NCBI GenBank assembly: GCA_900556135.1
Contig: USNR01000013.1
Span: forward strand, 1 to 43,998
From: an uncultured Clostridium sp.
GTDB lineage: Bacteria; Bacillota; Clostridia; TANB77; CAG-508
Length of the DNA: 43,998 nucleotides
Reading direction: 5' to 3'
The stretch's first letter is position 1, and every line of letters starts with the position of its first letter. The translations under genes and the position numbers were made by a program. This document shows, piece after piece, positions 33,779 through 42,529 of the stretch. The notes under the pieces are model-generated. The model worked only from the letters and a program-made list of their open reading frames with translations, was not told the DNA's origin and made no database searches.

Positions 33779-35266
33779 CTATTCCTCTTCTTCTGTTGCT
33801 CTTGGTCTCATTAATGGATATAGCACTACATCTCTAATATTATCGCAATTTGTCAAGAATTGTAAGAATCTATCTATTCCTAGTCCCCATCCAGAAATTG
33901 GTGGCATACCATATTCCATGGCTCTTATATATTCATAGTCAACAGTCATTGCTTCTTCGTCGCCTTGTGCTTTTAATTTGCTTTGTTCTATTAATCTTTG
34001 TTCTTGTTCAGCAGAATCAACTAATTCTGAATATCCATTTATTATCTCTTGTCCATTTACTACTAATTGGAATCTATCTGTTAGTTCTGGATTTTCATCA
34101 TTGCTTCTTGCTAAAGGTGATAAATCTATTGGATGTTTTATTAAGTAAGTAGGGTTTATTATCTTTGGTCTACTAACTTTTTTGTATAAAGTATCTATTA
34201 AATTTCCTCTTCCTAATTGTTCTAAGTTATCTGCCTCTAATTTTATGCCTTGTGCCTTAATTTCTGCAAGTAAACTTTCTGCAGTAGGATATTTATCAAT
34301 ATCTATTCCACAATCTTTTAATATTAAGTCTCTAAAAGATACAGCTTCCCATTCCATACCAAAATCAATATCTTGGTCGCCTATTTTTAATACAAGGTTG
34401 CCATCAAACAATTTATCTAATATATAAATTATCATTTCTCTTAAGAATTTCATATTATCTTTATAGCACCAATAAGCACTATATCCTTCTACTGCTGTGA
34501 AATCTTGTAAATGGTTTGCATCCATTCCTTCATTTCTGAAGTCTCTTGCAATCTCGTACACATTAGTAAACCCACCAACAATTAGTTTCTTTAGAGTCAA
34601 TTCTGGTGCTATTCTTAAATATACATCCATATCTAGAGCATTATGATGTGTAATAAATGGTTTTGCTGTTGCTCCTGACGCTGTGTTTTGAAGCACTGGT
34701 GTATCTACCTCTAAAAATTCATTATTGTCTAAGAATTCTCTCATCAATTTTATAAATTTTGTTCTTAACACAAATCTTTTTTTAGTTTCCTCATTCATTA
34801 TCAAATCTAAATGTCTTTCTCTATATACAGCATCTTGATTTGTAAGTCCATGAAATTTTTCTGGTAATGGACGAAGTGCTTTTCCTAAAAAAGTATATTC
34901 ATATACTTGTACACTTTTCTCTCCAGCTTGTGTAGTGAATATATCTCCTTTTATTCCAATGAAGTCTCCAATGTCTAAAGTTTCATGTAAAAACTTATAT
35001 ACATCTTCCCCTAAATCATCTCTTTTAATACATAACTGAATATGTCCTTCTAAGTCTCTTAAATCTATAAAGCTAATTTTACCTAACTTTCTTTTAGATA
35101 GAATTCTTCCTGCTATTGATACATTTTTTGTTCCGTCTTCTAGCTCTCTTGCTTCTTTTATACTATGTGTTCTTTCATATCTTTCTGGATGTACATTTAC
35201 TCCAGCATCTATTAACTTTTGCATTTTTTCTCTACGAGCATTCATCAATTCATTTATATCTGCCAT
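33779..35266 (-). CDS. lysS: Lysyl-tRNA synthetase, class II
   Basis: It charges tRNA-Lys. An N-terminal OB-fold anticodon-binding domain (~50-150, VSIAGRILSKRKLGKISFID) is followed by the class II core with motif 2 (RDFRNEGMDANHLQDFTAVE) and motif 3 (GWGLGIDRFLQFL, the G-x-G-x-x-R block near the C-terminus). At 495 aa it is full-length. AGGAGG lies upstream of the ATG. Its promoter appears to be nested in the terminator of glgP. No T-box leader is visible. Confidence 0.97.
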   Translation of the reverse strand: MADINELMNARREKMQKLIDAGVNVHPERYERTHSIKEARELEDGTKNVSIAGRILSKRKLGKISFIDLRDLEGHIQLCIKRDDLGEDVYKFLHETLDIGDFIGIKGDIFTTQAGEKSVQVYEYTFLGKALRPLPEKFHGLTNQDAVYRERHLDLIMNEETKKRFVLRTKFIKLMREFLDNNEFLEVDTPVLQNTASGATAKPFITHHNALDMDVYLRIAPELTLKKLIVGGFTNVYEIARDFRNEGMDANHLQDFTAVEGYSAYWCYKDNMKFLREMIIYILDKLFDGNLVLKIGDQDIDFGMEWEAVSFRDLILKDCGIDIDKYPTAESLLAEIKAQGIKLEADNLEQLGRGNLIDTLYKKVSRPKIINPTYLIKHPIDLSPLARSNDENPELTDRFQLVVNGQEIINGYSELVDSAEQEQRLIEQSKLKAQGDEEAMTVDYEYIRAMEYGMPPISGWGLGIDRFLQFLTNCDNIRDVVLYPLMRPRATEEEE

Positions 35267-35302
35267 TAATTATTCCTCCTGTTTCTATTAAATTATGTAA
35301 CC

Positions 35303-35331
35303 ATTAAACCACAAAAAGCCCTGAAAGTCAA
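35303..35331 (-). promoter_or_regulatory. Probable lysS promoter nested in the glgP terminator
   Basis: On the minus strand TTGACT (35326-35331) lies in the loop of the terminator hairpin. TTTAAT (35303-35308) follows after a 17-base spacer, at the distal end of the stem. The geometry repeats that seen at rpsB. Confidence 0.65.
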
Positions 35332-35349
35332 GGCTTTTTGTGGTTTAAT
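35303..35349 (-). terminator. glgP terminator
   Basis: An 18-bp perfect stem (35303-35320 and 35332-35349) with an 11-base loop and internal T runs lies between glgP and lysS. It is the longest perfect hairpin noted in the clostridial part. Confidence 0.88.
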
Positions 35350-35388
35350 TTATTTTGTTATTATTATCTATTTTTTATATTTTATATT

Positions 35389-37959
35389 TTATTTAGTTAT
35401 CCATTTCACCAAGTCTAAATTGGCTGAGTCTAATATTTTTTCACTTTTTGGCATTACTCTGAATGTGTATCCATAATTTCCACCTGATAGTAATTCTATT
35501 GTGGCTGAGTATTCAAATTCTCTTTTTTCTTTGTCAGATCCTATTAACTTCATTGGAATTATAGATATATTATCTACTATTCCATTATCTAAAATTTGAC
35601 CATAATACACTTGAACTTCTACACTATCTTCTGAAATACCCGGTAATTTAACCTTTGCTTTTACTTCTATCTTATTACCTGCATCTATTGTAATATTGTC
35701 TGAGTTGCCCTTCTCTTGTTTTATCTCTATGTCATTCCAATTTCTGTACAAGTTATTTTTCCAATCATTAAACTCTGTAACAGATGTTAAATCACTATAA
35801 TATTTATTATACAAGTTGCATAATGGTATATAGAATTTTGAAGTGTAATCTATAAGCATTCTTGATGTACTATACTTTTCACCTGTTGATATTATAGAAT
35901 TTTTCATTAACTTCATCCATTTTTCTGATATTCCGTCTTTTCCTTTATCATAGTAAGAAGGAATTATTTTATTTTCTAATGTGTAATATATGCTCTCACT
36001 ATCTGCTCTGTCTTGTTCTTCATATGATGGATATTCTAAATTATTTCCAATTGCCCAACCATTTTCTTGGTTATAACCTTCTGCCCACCATCCATCTAAT
36101 ACACTAAAGTTTACAACTCCGTTTACTGATGCTTTTTGTCCACTTGTTCCAGATGCTTCCATTGGTCTTCTTGGAGTATTTAACCAAACATCAACTCCAC
36201 TTACTAAGTATTTAGACATAGCAATATTGTAATTTTCTAGCAAGAATATTTTTCCTTTAAACTGTGGTTTCATTGATATTTCATGAACATACTTTATTAA
36301 ATCTTTTCCAGCTTCATCTGATGGATGCGCTTTACCTGCAAATATTATTTGAACTGGTCTATCAGTATTGTTTAATATTTCCGTAATTCTCTCTAAATCT
36401 TTGAATATTAATGTTGCTCTTTTATATGTTGCAAATCTTCTAGAAAATCCAATTGTTAAAGCATTCGGATTAAGTCCATTTGTTATTTGCACAATTTCTT
36501 CATATTTATAACCACATCTTCTTAGTCTATTAGTAACATTTTCTTTAACAAGTTTTAGTAGTTTTTCTTTTCTCTCTTGATGTACTTCCCATAATTCTTT
36601 ATTTGGTATATCAGCTATCTTTTTCCATGTTTCGTCATTTTGAATATCATCTTGCCAATATGGTTTTAAATATTGATTGTATAATTTCTTCATATTAGGA
36701 GCTAACCATGTGCAGGTGTGAATACCATTTGTAACATAATCTATTGGAGATTCATTTGCTGCAATATTAGGCCATACTTCCGCAAACAATTCTCTAGAAA
36801 CAGCACCATGCAACTTGCTTACACCATTCTTTTTACCAGAAAATTTTAAGGCTAATATTCCCATATTAAATCCTGTAGCATTTACATCAGCACCTGGTTT
36901 CATTCCTAATCTTAGAAAATCCTCTTTAGTTAAGCTTAATCTGTTCCAATAACCGTCAAAGTATTGTTCTACTAGGTATGTTGGAAATACATCATTTCCT
37001 GCTGGAACTGGTGTATGTGTTGTAAACACAGTCTTAGAAGCAACTATTTCCTCGGCAATATCTAAAGATACTTTTTTCTCTTTTATGATATTTTTCATTA
37101 ATTCTAATATTAGAAATGCCGAGTGTCCCTCATTCATATGATACACAGTTGGATTCAATCCTAATACTCTTAATAAATTAGTACCACCCATTCCTAAAAC
37201 GATTTCCTGTTGAATTCTAGTCTCTTGATTTCCTCCATATAATGTTGATGTAATTTCTCTATATTCTTTTATATTTGCATCAATATCTGAATCTAATAAG
37301 TATAACTTTATTCTTCCAACATCTATTTGCCATACTTTTAAGTACAAGTTTTTCTTAGGCATTTTTACATATACTAATAAGTCTTTACCTTCAACGTCTT
37401 TTACTGGTTTTATTGGAAGGCTATCTATATCTGCCATAAGATATTCTTCTTGTTGTCCACCATATCCATCTATTTTTTGATGGAAGAAACCTTTTTTATA
37501 TAACATACCTATTGCAACTAAAGGTATCCCTAAATCACTTGCTGCTTTTAGATGGTCACCTGATAATATTCCAAGCCCACCAGAATAAATAGACAAAATT
37601 CTATCTAATCCATATTCTGCTGAGTAATATGCTATTAAATCATTTTTATTGTTAGGATAATTTTTGTTAAACCATGTATTCTTACTGTTCATGTAATCTT
37701 CAAAGTTTTTAGATATTTTATCATATTCCTTTAAAAATTCTGGATTCACTGATGCTTTTTCCAATTTTTCTTGTGAAACAAGTTTTAGAAATTTAACTGG
37801 ATTTTTATCAACAGTCTCCCATAAATCATTGTCTATTGTCTTAAACATCCTCAAAAAATCGGTATTCCATGACCACCATAAATTATTTGCTATCACTGAA
37901 AGCTTTTCTATTCTTTTTGGTAATTGTGGCGTTACAGTTATTTTATTAAAAATATACAT
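35389..37959 (-). CDS. glgP: Alpha-glucan (glycogen) phosphorylase
   Basis: It releases glucose-1-phosphate from alpha-1,4-glucans using pyridoxal phosphate. This is the long, GT35-related form with an N-terminal DUF3417 segment (NNLWWSWNTDFLRMFKTID), then the catalytic core with YSAEYGLDRILSIYSGGLG, VYHMNEGHSAFL and ASGTSGQKASVNGVVN, whose lysine is the expected PLP anchor. The C-terminal ~100 residues (beta-rich, VKAKVKLPGISEDSVEVQVY) form an extra domain of the kind seen in this subfamily. No glycogen synthesis genes are nearby, so it stands alone here. AGGAGG precedes the ATG. Confidence 0.95.
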   Translation of the reverse strand: MYIFNKITVTPQLPKRIEKLSVIANNLWWSWNTDFLRMFKTIDNDLWETVDKNPVKFLKLVSQEKLEKASVNPEFLKEYDKISKNFEDYMNSKNTWFNKNYPNNKNDLIAYYSAEYGLDRILSIYSGGLGILSGDHLKAASDLGIPLVAIGMLYKKGFFHQKIDGYGGQQEEYLMADIDSLPIKPVKDVEGKDLLVYVKMPKKNLYLKVWQIDVGRIKLYLLDSDIDANIKEYREITSTLYGGNQETRIQQEIVLGMGGTNLLRVLGLNPTVYHMNEGHSAFLILELMKNIIKEKKVSLDIAEEIVASKTVFTTHTPVPAGNDVFPTYLVEQYFDGYWNRLSLTKEDFLRLGMKPGADVNATGFNMGILALKFSGKKNGVSKLHGAVSRELFAEVWPNIAANESPIDYVTNGIHTCTWLAPNMKKLYNQYLKPYWQDDIQNDETWKKIADIPNKELWEVHQERKEKLLKLVKENVTNRLRRCGYKYEEIVQITNGLNPNALTIGFSRRFATYKRATLIFKDLERITEILNNTDRPVQIIFAGKAHPSDEAGKDLIKYVHEISMKPQFKGKIFLLENYNIAMSKYLVSGVDVWLNTPRRPMEASGTSGQKASVNGVVNFSVLDGWWAEGYNQENGWAIGNNLEYPSYEEQDRADSESIYYTLENKIIPSYYDKGKDGISEKWMKLMKNSIISTGEKYSTSRMLIDYTSKFYIPLCNLYNKYYSDLTSVTEFNDWKNNLYRNWNDIEIKQEKGNSDNITIDAGNKIEVKAKVKLPGISEDSVEVQVYYGQILDNGIVDNISIIPMKLIGSDKEKREFEYSATIELLSGGNYGYTFRVMPKSEKILDSANLDLVKWITK

Positions 37960-38183
37960 ATTTTCCTCCTTAGTATTTCCTTTTTATTTTTCAATTTTGT
38001 TCATTATCTCATTTTTTTATTTTATACTTTAAACTTTTAGCTTTACATTATATATTACATTATATATTATCCATTAACATCCAAATTTTTTCAAGTGTTT
38101 TATTAAATTTTTTTACATTTCTATCCAAATTGTTATTCAATATCTCTGTAATATAAAACTTCTAACTTTTTAATTGTGACAAA
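37960..38183. other. AT-rich gap upstream of glgP
   Basis: No gene is visible. A 12-base unit, ACATTATATATT, is repeated in tandem twice near 38045-38070. The glgP promoter must lie here but no convincing pair of -35 and -10 sequences stands out. Confidence 0.4.
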
Positions 38184-38227
38184 AAAAGAAAAGCAATAAA
38201 ATAATACATTTAATTTGCCTTTCTTTT
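38184..38227 (-). terminator. Terminator of the 38257 membrane-protein gene
   Basis: AAAAGAAAAGCAA (38184-38196) pairs with TTGCCTTTCTTTT (38215-38227), with one mismatch or wobble and an 18-base loop; T-rich sequence follows on the minus strand. Confidence 0.65.
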
Positions 38228-38256
38228 AGTACATATATTGTTATATTTTATATAAT

Positions 38257-38748
38257 TTATATTAAAAATCTCAAAACTTTAATTGATGTAAGAACTATAA
38301 ATAAAGATGATACAGCCTCCATAGCTTTTACTTTGAATTTTGGATTTGTTTGTGTTATATCACTAGTTTCAGATGTCAATATCTTAAAACTTTCTATATT
38401 TTCTGCGTTAAATTTTGTATTAAACTCTCTCTCATCTCCTGGTTGCATATCAGATATATCCACATATTTACTTGTTATTGCATTTCCTGTTTTTGATATT
38501 AATTCAATTTTTAAATATTCTGTTCCTGTTTTTTCGCTTGATGTATTCTTTACTTTTCCTTTTACATATCCGCTTACTCTTGATGACTTTGCTTCTAAAA
38601 TTTCAACTTTAGGATTTTCTACATTTATCTCATATCCCGTCATATCAATCAATGTTGACTTTATAAATTCATAAGACATAAAGCTTACAAATACATAAAA
38701 TAGTAAAAATAGAATAAGGTATGTTCTAAAAGTTTTCATTCTGCCCAT
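38257..38748 (-). CDS. Small membrane protein, FxLYD-like extracellular domain
   Basis: A 163-aa protein with hydrophobic segments near both ends (residues ~8-30 and ~140-160), flanking a ~100-residue beta-type domain. In this domain GYVKGKVKNTSSEKTGTEYL, DMQPGDEREFNTKF and related spacing resemble FxLYD/immunoglobulin-like extracellular domains. No enzyme motif is seen. The start at 38748 has GAGGAA 8 nt upstream. It is downstream of lexA with a 70-base gap and may be co-transcribed, but no SOS link is implied. Confidence 0.7.
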   Translation of the reverse strand: MGRMKTFRTYLILFLLFYVFVSFMSYEFIKSTLIDMTGYEINVENPKVEILEAKSSRVSGYVKGKVKNTSSEKTGTEYLKIELISKTGNAITSKYVDISDMQPGDEREFNTKFNAENIESFKILTSETSDITQTNPKFKVKAMEAVSSLFIVLTSIKVLRFLI

Positions 38749-38818
38749 ATTTAATTCCTCGTTTCATTTTATAAAATTTGCTAATCTTATACTTAAAATA
38801 TCTTATTCTTGTGTTTTT

Positions 38819-39484
38819 TTACATTCTTCTGAATACTCCAGCTACCTTTCCTAAAATCTCACAATTAGGAACTATTATTGGTTCCATAGTGCTATTTTCT
38901 GGTTGTAATCTTATATGGTCTTTCTCTTTGTAGAAGGTTTTTACGGTTGCTTCGTCTTCTATCAAAGCAACTACTATTTGTCCATTTTCAGCTGTGTTTT
39001 GTTTTTTTACTAATATATAGTCTCCATTCAATATTCCAGCTTCAATCATACTTTCGCCTCTAACTGTAAGCATAAAGCATTCGCTATTTCCTATAAAATC
39101 TAATGGAATAGGAAATGTATCTGTTATGTTTTCAACAGCTAAAATTGGTGCACCAGCTGTTATTCTTCCAACTACTGGGACATCAACCATCTCTTTGCCA
39201 GCAAAAACTGTTTTTTCTGTATCTTGCTTTTGACCTGGTCTGTATGGTTTACCACCTTTAATTAATTGTAATGTTCTACCCATTTTATCTTTTCTAGATA
39301 TATATCCATTATCTTCCAATCTCTCTAAATAAGAGTGAACTGTTGCAGTAGATTTTAGCCCAACTGCTTTACCAATTTCTCTTACAGATGGTGGATACCC
39401 ATTCTCATCTATCTCTTTTTCAATAAATCTTAATATGGCTTTTTCCCTTTTATTTAACTCTAAAGGATCTCTTCTTCTTCCCAT
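38819..39484 (-). CDS. lexA: LexA repressor
   Basis: The SOS repressor that self-cleaves when RecA filaments form. An N-terminal winged helix (~12-75, PPSVREIGKAVGLKSTATVH) precedes the S24 peptidase fold, with the Ala-Gly cleavage site in RITAGAPI (~111-118), the catalytic serine in VRGESMIEAGI and the lysine in ALIEDEATVKTF. The 221-aa length is normal. Its own promoter overlaps an SOS-box-like palindrome (39541-39554), indicating the usual autorepression. Confidence 0.97.
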   Translation of the reverse strand: MGRRRDPLELNKREKAILRFIEKEIDENGYPPSVREIGKAVGLKSTATVHSYLERLEDNGYISRKDKMGRTLQLIKGGKPYRPGQKQDTEKTVFAGKEMVDVPVVGRITAGAPILAVENITDTFPIPLDFIGNSECFMLTVRGESMIEAGILNGDYILVKKQNTAENGQIVVALIEDEATVKTFYKEKDHIRLQPENSTMEPIIVPNCEILGKVAGVFRRM

Positions 39485-39514
39485 AAAAAACCTCCTAAAA
39501 AAACATCTGACAAT

Positions 39515-39554
39515 ATAATATCATAAAAAAATCAGTTTGTCAAACATAAGTTTG
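39515..39554 (-). promoter_or_regulatory. lexA promoter with SOS box
   Basis: On the minus strand TTGACA (39538-39543) and TATTAT (39515-39520) are 17 bases apart. CAAACTTATGTTTG (39541-39554) overlaps the -35 and is a symmetric variant of the Gram-positive SOS box (consensus CGAACATATGTTCG). AGGAGG follows before the lexA ATG. Confidence 0.82.
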
Positions 39555-39561
39555 TTATTTT

Positions 39562-40836
39562 TTAATCTTGCCATTCTAGTTCATAATCATAAACACGAAC
39601 AGAGTCTCCATCTTTTACACCCATTTTCTTCAATCTTGCATCAACACCCAATTCTGCAATTCTTTTTTGGAAATAATATAAAGATTCATTATCTTCCATA
39701 TTAACTCTTCTCATCAAATCTCTTATTGCTGGACCATCTACAACATAAGTGTCATCTTCTTTTGTTATTGTAAAGCTTTCTTTTTCTTCAAGTTTGTATA
39801 CTTTTCTTGCGCTAGAAACCTCTACTAGTTCTTCTTTTGGCAATGTCTTTAATACTTCTGAAACATGAGTCATTAATTCTTTAAGACCTTGACCTGTTGC
39901 TGCTGATATTTTAAATATTTCCATTTTTTGTTCTCTTGCAAGATTTTCTAATTCTTTGTACAACATTTCGTCTTGAGCAATATCTGCCTTGTTAGCTACA
40001 ATTATTTGTTTTCTTGCGGCTAATTTTTTACTATATTTTTCTAACTCTCTATTTATTGTATAAAAATCCTGAACTGGATTTCTTCCCTCAGAACCTGAAA
40101 CATCAACAACATGTAATAGTAATCTAGTTCTTTCAATATGTCTTAAAAACTGAATCCCTAATCCTGTTCCTTCGCTAGCACCTTCTATAAGTCCCGGAAT
40201 ATCTGCAATTACAAAACTATCTCCATATTCAGCTTTTACAACTCCTAAGTTTGGCTCCAAAGTCGTAAAATGATAATCTGCAATTTTTGGGGTAGCCGAA
40301 GTTACAACTGCTAAGATTGTAGACTTGCCAACACTCGGAAATCCTATTAATCCCACATCAGCTAATAATTTTAGTTCTAATATTAATTCTTTCTCTTCTC
40401 CTTCTTGACCAGCTTCTGAAAATCTAGGAGCTTGTCTTGTAGATGTAGCAAAATGAGAATTTCCTTTTCCTCCTTTGCCACCTTTTAATATCAATTCTTT
40501 TTGTTTTTCTTCTGATAAATCTGCTAAAACCTCTCCTGTTTGGGCATCTTTAATAATAGTTCCTCTTGGAACTTTTATTATCAAATCTTGGCCACCTCTT
40601 CCATACTTGTGTGAACCTTCTCCATTATTACCATTATCAGCCTTAAATTTTTTCTTGTATCTGAAATCTACAAGTGTATTGCTATCAGGATTAACTTCGA
40701 AATAAATATCTCCGCCTTTTCCTCCGTCTCCACCATCAGGTCCACCTGATGCAACATACTTTTCTCTTCTAAAAGAAACCGCACCATTACCACCATTTCC
40801 TGCTTTTGCATAAATTTTAACATAATCTGTAAACAT
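39562..40836 (-). CDS. obg: GTPase Obg (CgtA), ribosome assembly
   Basis: An essential GTPase for 50S assembly and stress control. The glycine-rich Obg fold occupies ~1-158 (GGNGAVSFRREKYV, GGDGGKGGDIYF), followed by the G domain with GFPSVGKST (P-loop, ~166-174), DIPGLIEGASEGTGLG (switch region), NKAD, and a C-terminal OCT domain (~345-424). The 424 aa are complete. The start has AAAGGAAG upstream. It ends 78 bases before the lexA start, and the lexA promoter occupies that gap. Confidence 0.97.
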   Translation of the reverse strand: MFTDYVKIYAKAGNGGNGAVSFRREKYVASGGPDGGDGGKGGDIYFEVNPDSNTLVDFRYKKKFKADNGNNGEGSHKYGRGGQDLIIKVPRGTIIKDAQTGEVLADLSEEKQKELILKGGKGGKGNSHFATSTRQAPRFSEAGQEGEEKELILELKLLADVGLIGFPSVGKSTILAVVTSATPKIADYHFTTLEPNLGVVKAEYGDSFVIADIPGLIEGASEGTGLGIQFLRHIERTRLLLHVVDVSGSEGRNPVQDFYTINRELEKYSKKLAARKQIIVANKADIAQDEMLYKELENLAREQKMEIFKISAATGQGLKELMTHVSEVLKTLPKEELVEVSSARKVYKLEEKESFTITKEDDTYVVDGPAIRDLMRRVNMEDNESLYYFQKRIAELGVDARLKKMGVKDGDSVRVYDYELEWQD

Positions 40837-40860
40837 CTTATCTTCCTTTCAATAATAGAA

Positions 40861-40889
40861 AACTGCTTTTAACACAATCTGTAGCAGTT
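40861..40889 (-). terminator. Possible trpS terminator
   Basis: AACTGCT / AGCAGTT (40861-40867 and 40883-40889) with a 15-base loop is followed by TTTTC on the minus strand, between trpS and obg. The stem is short, so read-through into obg is likely. Confidence 0.45.
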
Positions 40890-40933
40890 CCTAAAAATCT
40901 TATTAATCATTATTTTATTTTCTTTATCTATAT

Positions 40934-41944
40934 TTATTCAGCAAAATAATCTAATCTCATTGCCTTCTTTACTTTTTTCATCGTTTTCTCAGCTTCTTTT
41001 TTTGCCTTTGCTGTTCCTTCCATTAATATCTTATCTATTATTTCTGGATGCTCTTCATAGTATTTTCTTTTCTCTCTTATTGGTCTTAATGTTTCAATTA
41101 TCTTTCCAGCTAATTGTTTTTTACATGCCACGCATCCACGGCAACCTGCTCTACATTCTTTACATACTGTTTCATATTCTTCCTTTTCAGCAAATAAATT
41201 GAAATAATACGCAATCATGCAAATATCAGGATTTCCTGGGTCATCTTTTTTTATTCTTCCCGGATCAGTTATAGCTCCCATTACCTTTTTTGTAATTTCC
41301 TCTTCTGAATCAGACAAATAAATCGCATTGCCTAACGACTTACCCATTTTTTCATTTCCATCTAATCCTTTAATTCTTTTTCCAGAAGACAATACAGCTT
41401 GTGGCTCAATCAAAACATCTCCATAAATAGAATTAAACTTTCTTACTATCTCTCTACATTGTTCAATTAGAGGAAGTTGGTCTTCGCCAACAGGAACCAA
41501 CTCTCCACTAAAACATGTTATATCAGCTGCTTGACTAACTGGGTAACCTAAGAACCCATATGTTACACTTTCTCCAAATATATTTCTTTTTTGAGCTATT
41601 TCAGTTTTAACAGTAGGATTTCTCTCTAATCTTGCTATTGTAACTAAGTTAGAATAAAACACTGTAAGCTCAGCAGTCTCTGGTATCATAGACTGAATAT
41701 ATATTGTAGTCTTCTCTGGATCTATTCCACAAGATAAATAATCCATTGCAACTTCTCTTACATTCTTTCTAACTTTTTCTGGATTATTAAAATTATCTGT
41801 TAATGCTTGAACATCTGCAATTAATATATATGGATCATACAAACCAGACTCTTGCATCTCAACTCTCTTTTTCAAAGACCCCAAATAATGTCCTATATGT
41901 AATCTTCCAGTTGGTCTATCACCTGTTAAAATTCTTTTTAACAT
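40934..41944 (-). CDS. trpS: Tryptophanyl-tRNA synthetase with Fe-S-type cysteine motif
   Basis: It charges tRNA-Trp. Class I signatures are HIGH at 16-19 (GRLHIGHYLGSLK) and a KMSKS variant, KMGKS, at 199-203. Cysteines at 242, 264, 271 and 274 form C-x21-C-x6-C-x2-C, almost the C-x22-C-x6-C-x2-C that binds a [4Fe-4S] cluster in Thermotoga TrpRS; two more cysteines (261, 268) lie in the same loop. Start 41944 has GGAGG 8 nt upstream; an ATG at 41959 lies just before that site and is rejected. The nearest promoter upstream belongs to the degraded MNT-HEPN remnant, and no T-box is seen. Confidence 0.95.
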   Translation of the reverse strand: MLKRILTGDRPTGRLHIGHYLGSLKKRVEMQESGLYDPYILIADVQALTDNFNNPEKVRKNVREVAMDYLSCGIDPEKTTIYIQSMIPETAELTVFYSNLVTIARLERNPTVKTEIAQKRNIFGESVTYGFLGYPVSQAADITCFSGELVPVGEDQLPLIEQCREIVRKFNSIYGDVLIEPQAVLSSGKRIKGLDGNEKMGKSLGNAIYLSDSEEEITKKVMGAITDPGRIKKDDPGNPDICMIAYYFNLFAEKEEYETVCKECRAGCRGCVACKKQLAGKIIETLRPIREKRKYYEEHPEIIDKILMEGTAKAKKEAEKTMKKVKKAMRLDYFAE

Positions 41945-41965
41945 TTTACTTTCCTCCATTTTTTA

Positions 41966-42050
41966 TTATAAAATATTTTCAAACTTTTCTTCAATTTTCT
42001 CGAACTCAACTATATACTTATCTTTTTTTTCTTTCATCAAATCTACTCAT
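41966..42050 (-). pseudogene. Remnant of a HEPN-domain toxin gene
   Basis: Starting at ATG 42050, overlapping the MNT stop in the usual ATGAGTAG style, it reads MSRFDERKKR and stops. In another frame the end of a gene survives as DKYIVEFEKIEEKFENIL before TAA 41966-41968. HI0074-type HEPN partners often start MSRFDER. Nearly the whole ~130-aa gene has been deleted, and the remnant ends 22 bases before the trpS start. Confidence 0.6.
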
Positions 42051-42206
42051 AAAATTTCACTCCATCCCTTTTTATCGATTTCAAAAAATCCTCTTTAGTA
42101 ACATCTTGTATAAAAACTAAATCCACCATATAAAGACATATTGATTATATTTATCTATAACTTTTTTTATTTTTTCGTAACTTTGTATACTTAAACCAAA
42201 TTTCAT
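42043..42206 (-). pseudogene. Remnant of an MNT-type nucleotidyltransferase antitoxin gene
   Basis: The start MKFGLSIQSYEKIKKVIDKY is typical of the minimal nucleotidyltransferases that pair with HEPN toxins, and AAAGGA lies upstream. The frame then closes (VFIWWI, stop), and a second frame resumes the normal C-terminus, DLVFIQDVTKEDFLKSIKRD followed by GVKFYE. The central GSxxRG and DxD catalytic region is missing, so an internal deletion of roughly 30-40 residues is inferred. Confidence 0.7.
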
Positions 42207-42244
42207 ATTTCTTTCCTTTTTTAACTTTCCTAAAACATGTATAT

Positions 42245-42273
42245 ATTATATAAGATTTTATTGTATTTTGCAA
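42245..42273 (-). promoter_or_regulatory. Promoter of the MNT-HEPN remnant, probably now serving trpS
   Basis: On the minus strand TTGCAA (42268-42273) and TATAAT (42245-42250) are 17 bases apart. No terminator lies between it and trpS, so it is the best visible trpS promoter. Confidence 0.65.
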
Positions 42274-42293
42274 CACTTTTGAAATCGGTGCAA

Positions 42294-42327
42294 CAAAAAA
42301 CCCACATGCTCTCATGAGCTGTAGGTT
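42294..42327 (-). terminator. Terminator of the 42335 gene
   Basis: AACCCACA plus GCTC pair with GAGC plus TGTAGGTT, with one bulge and one G-U pair, loop TCAT; TTTTTT follows on the minus strand. It is the first element right of the clostridial segment. Confidence 0.75.
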
Positions 42328-42334
42328 TTAATTT

Positions 42335-42529
42335 TTATTTCTTTGCTACTTCTTTCTTTTCAGTTTTTGCTTCTGATTTTTTTGTTGTAGCAGTTTTTGT
42401 TGTTTTCTTTGTTGTCTTCTTGACAGGAGTACTGATCAACTCCGAAAGAGAGCACTCGCTGAGTTCATTTGCCATACTGCCAGTAGTACAAGCCAGCACC
42501 ATAGCAGTCAATAGAATTACTTTTTTCAT
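42335..42529 (-). CDS. Small secreted Lys/Thr-rich protein
   Basis: A 64-aa protein with a clear signal peptide (MKKVILLTAMVLACTTGSMA, likely cleaved near residue 20), a short mature part (NELSECSLSELISTPV) and a low-complexity tail of Lys, Thr, Ala and Glu. No function is recognisable. Composition and a strong terminator place it with the right-hand Bacteroidales-like segment rather than with the clostridial genes. A histone-like basic tail is one reading, but the signal peptide speaks for an envelope or secreted location. Confidence 0.6.
   Translation of the reverse strand: MKKVILLTAMVLACTTGSMANELSECSLSELISTPVKKTTKKTTKTATTKKSEAKTEKKEVAKK

Noticed and set aside
38045..38070. Tandem ACATTATATATT as a functional repeat
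   Set aside because: Only two units of simple AT sequence; no evidence for more than chance.
41945..42334. T-box leader upstream of trpS
   Set aside because: No T-box conserved bulge sequence or antiterminator is present; the space is filled by the MNT-HEPN remnant. hisS and lysS also lack one.
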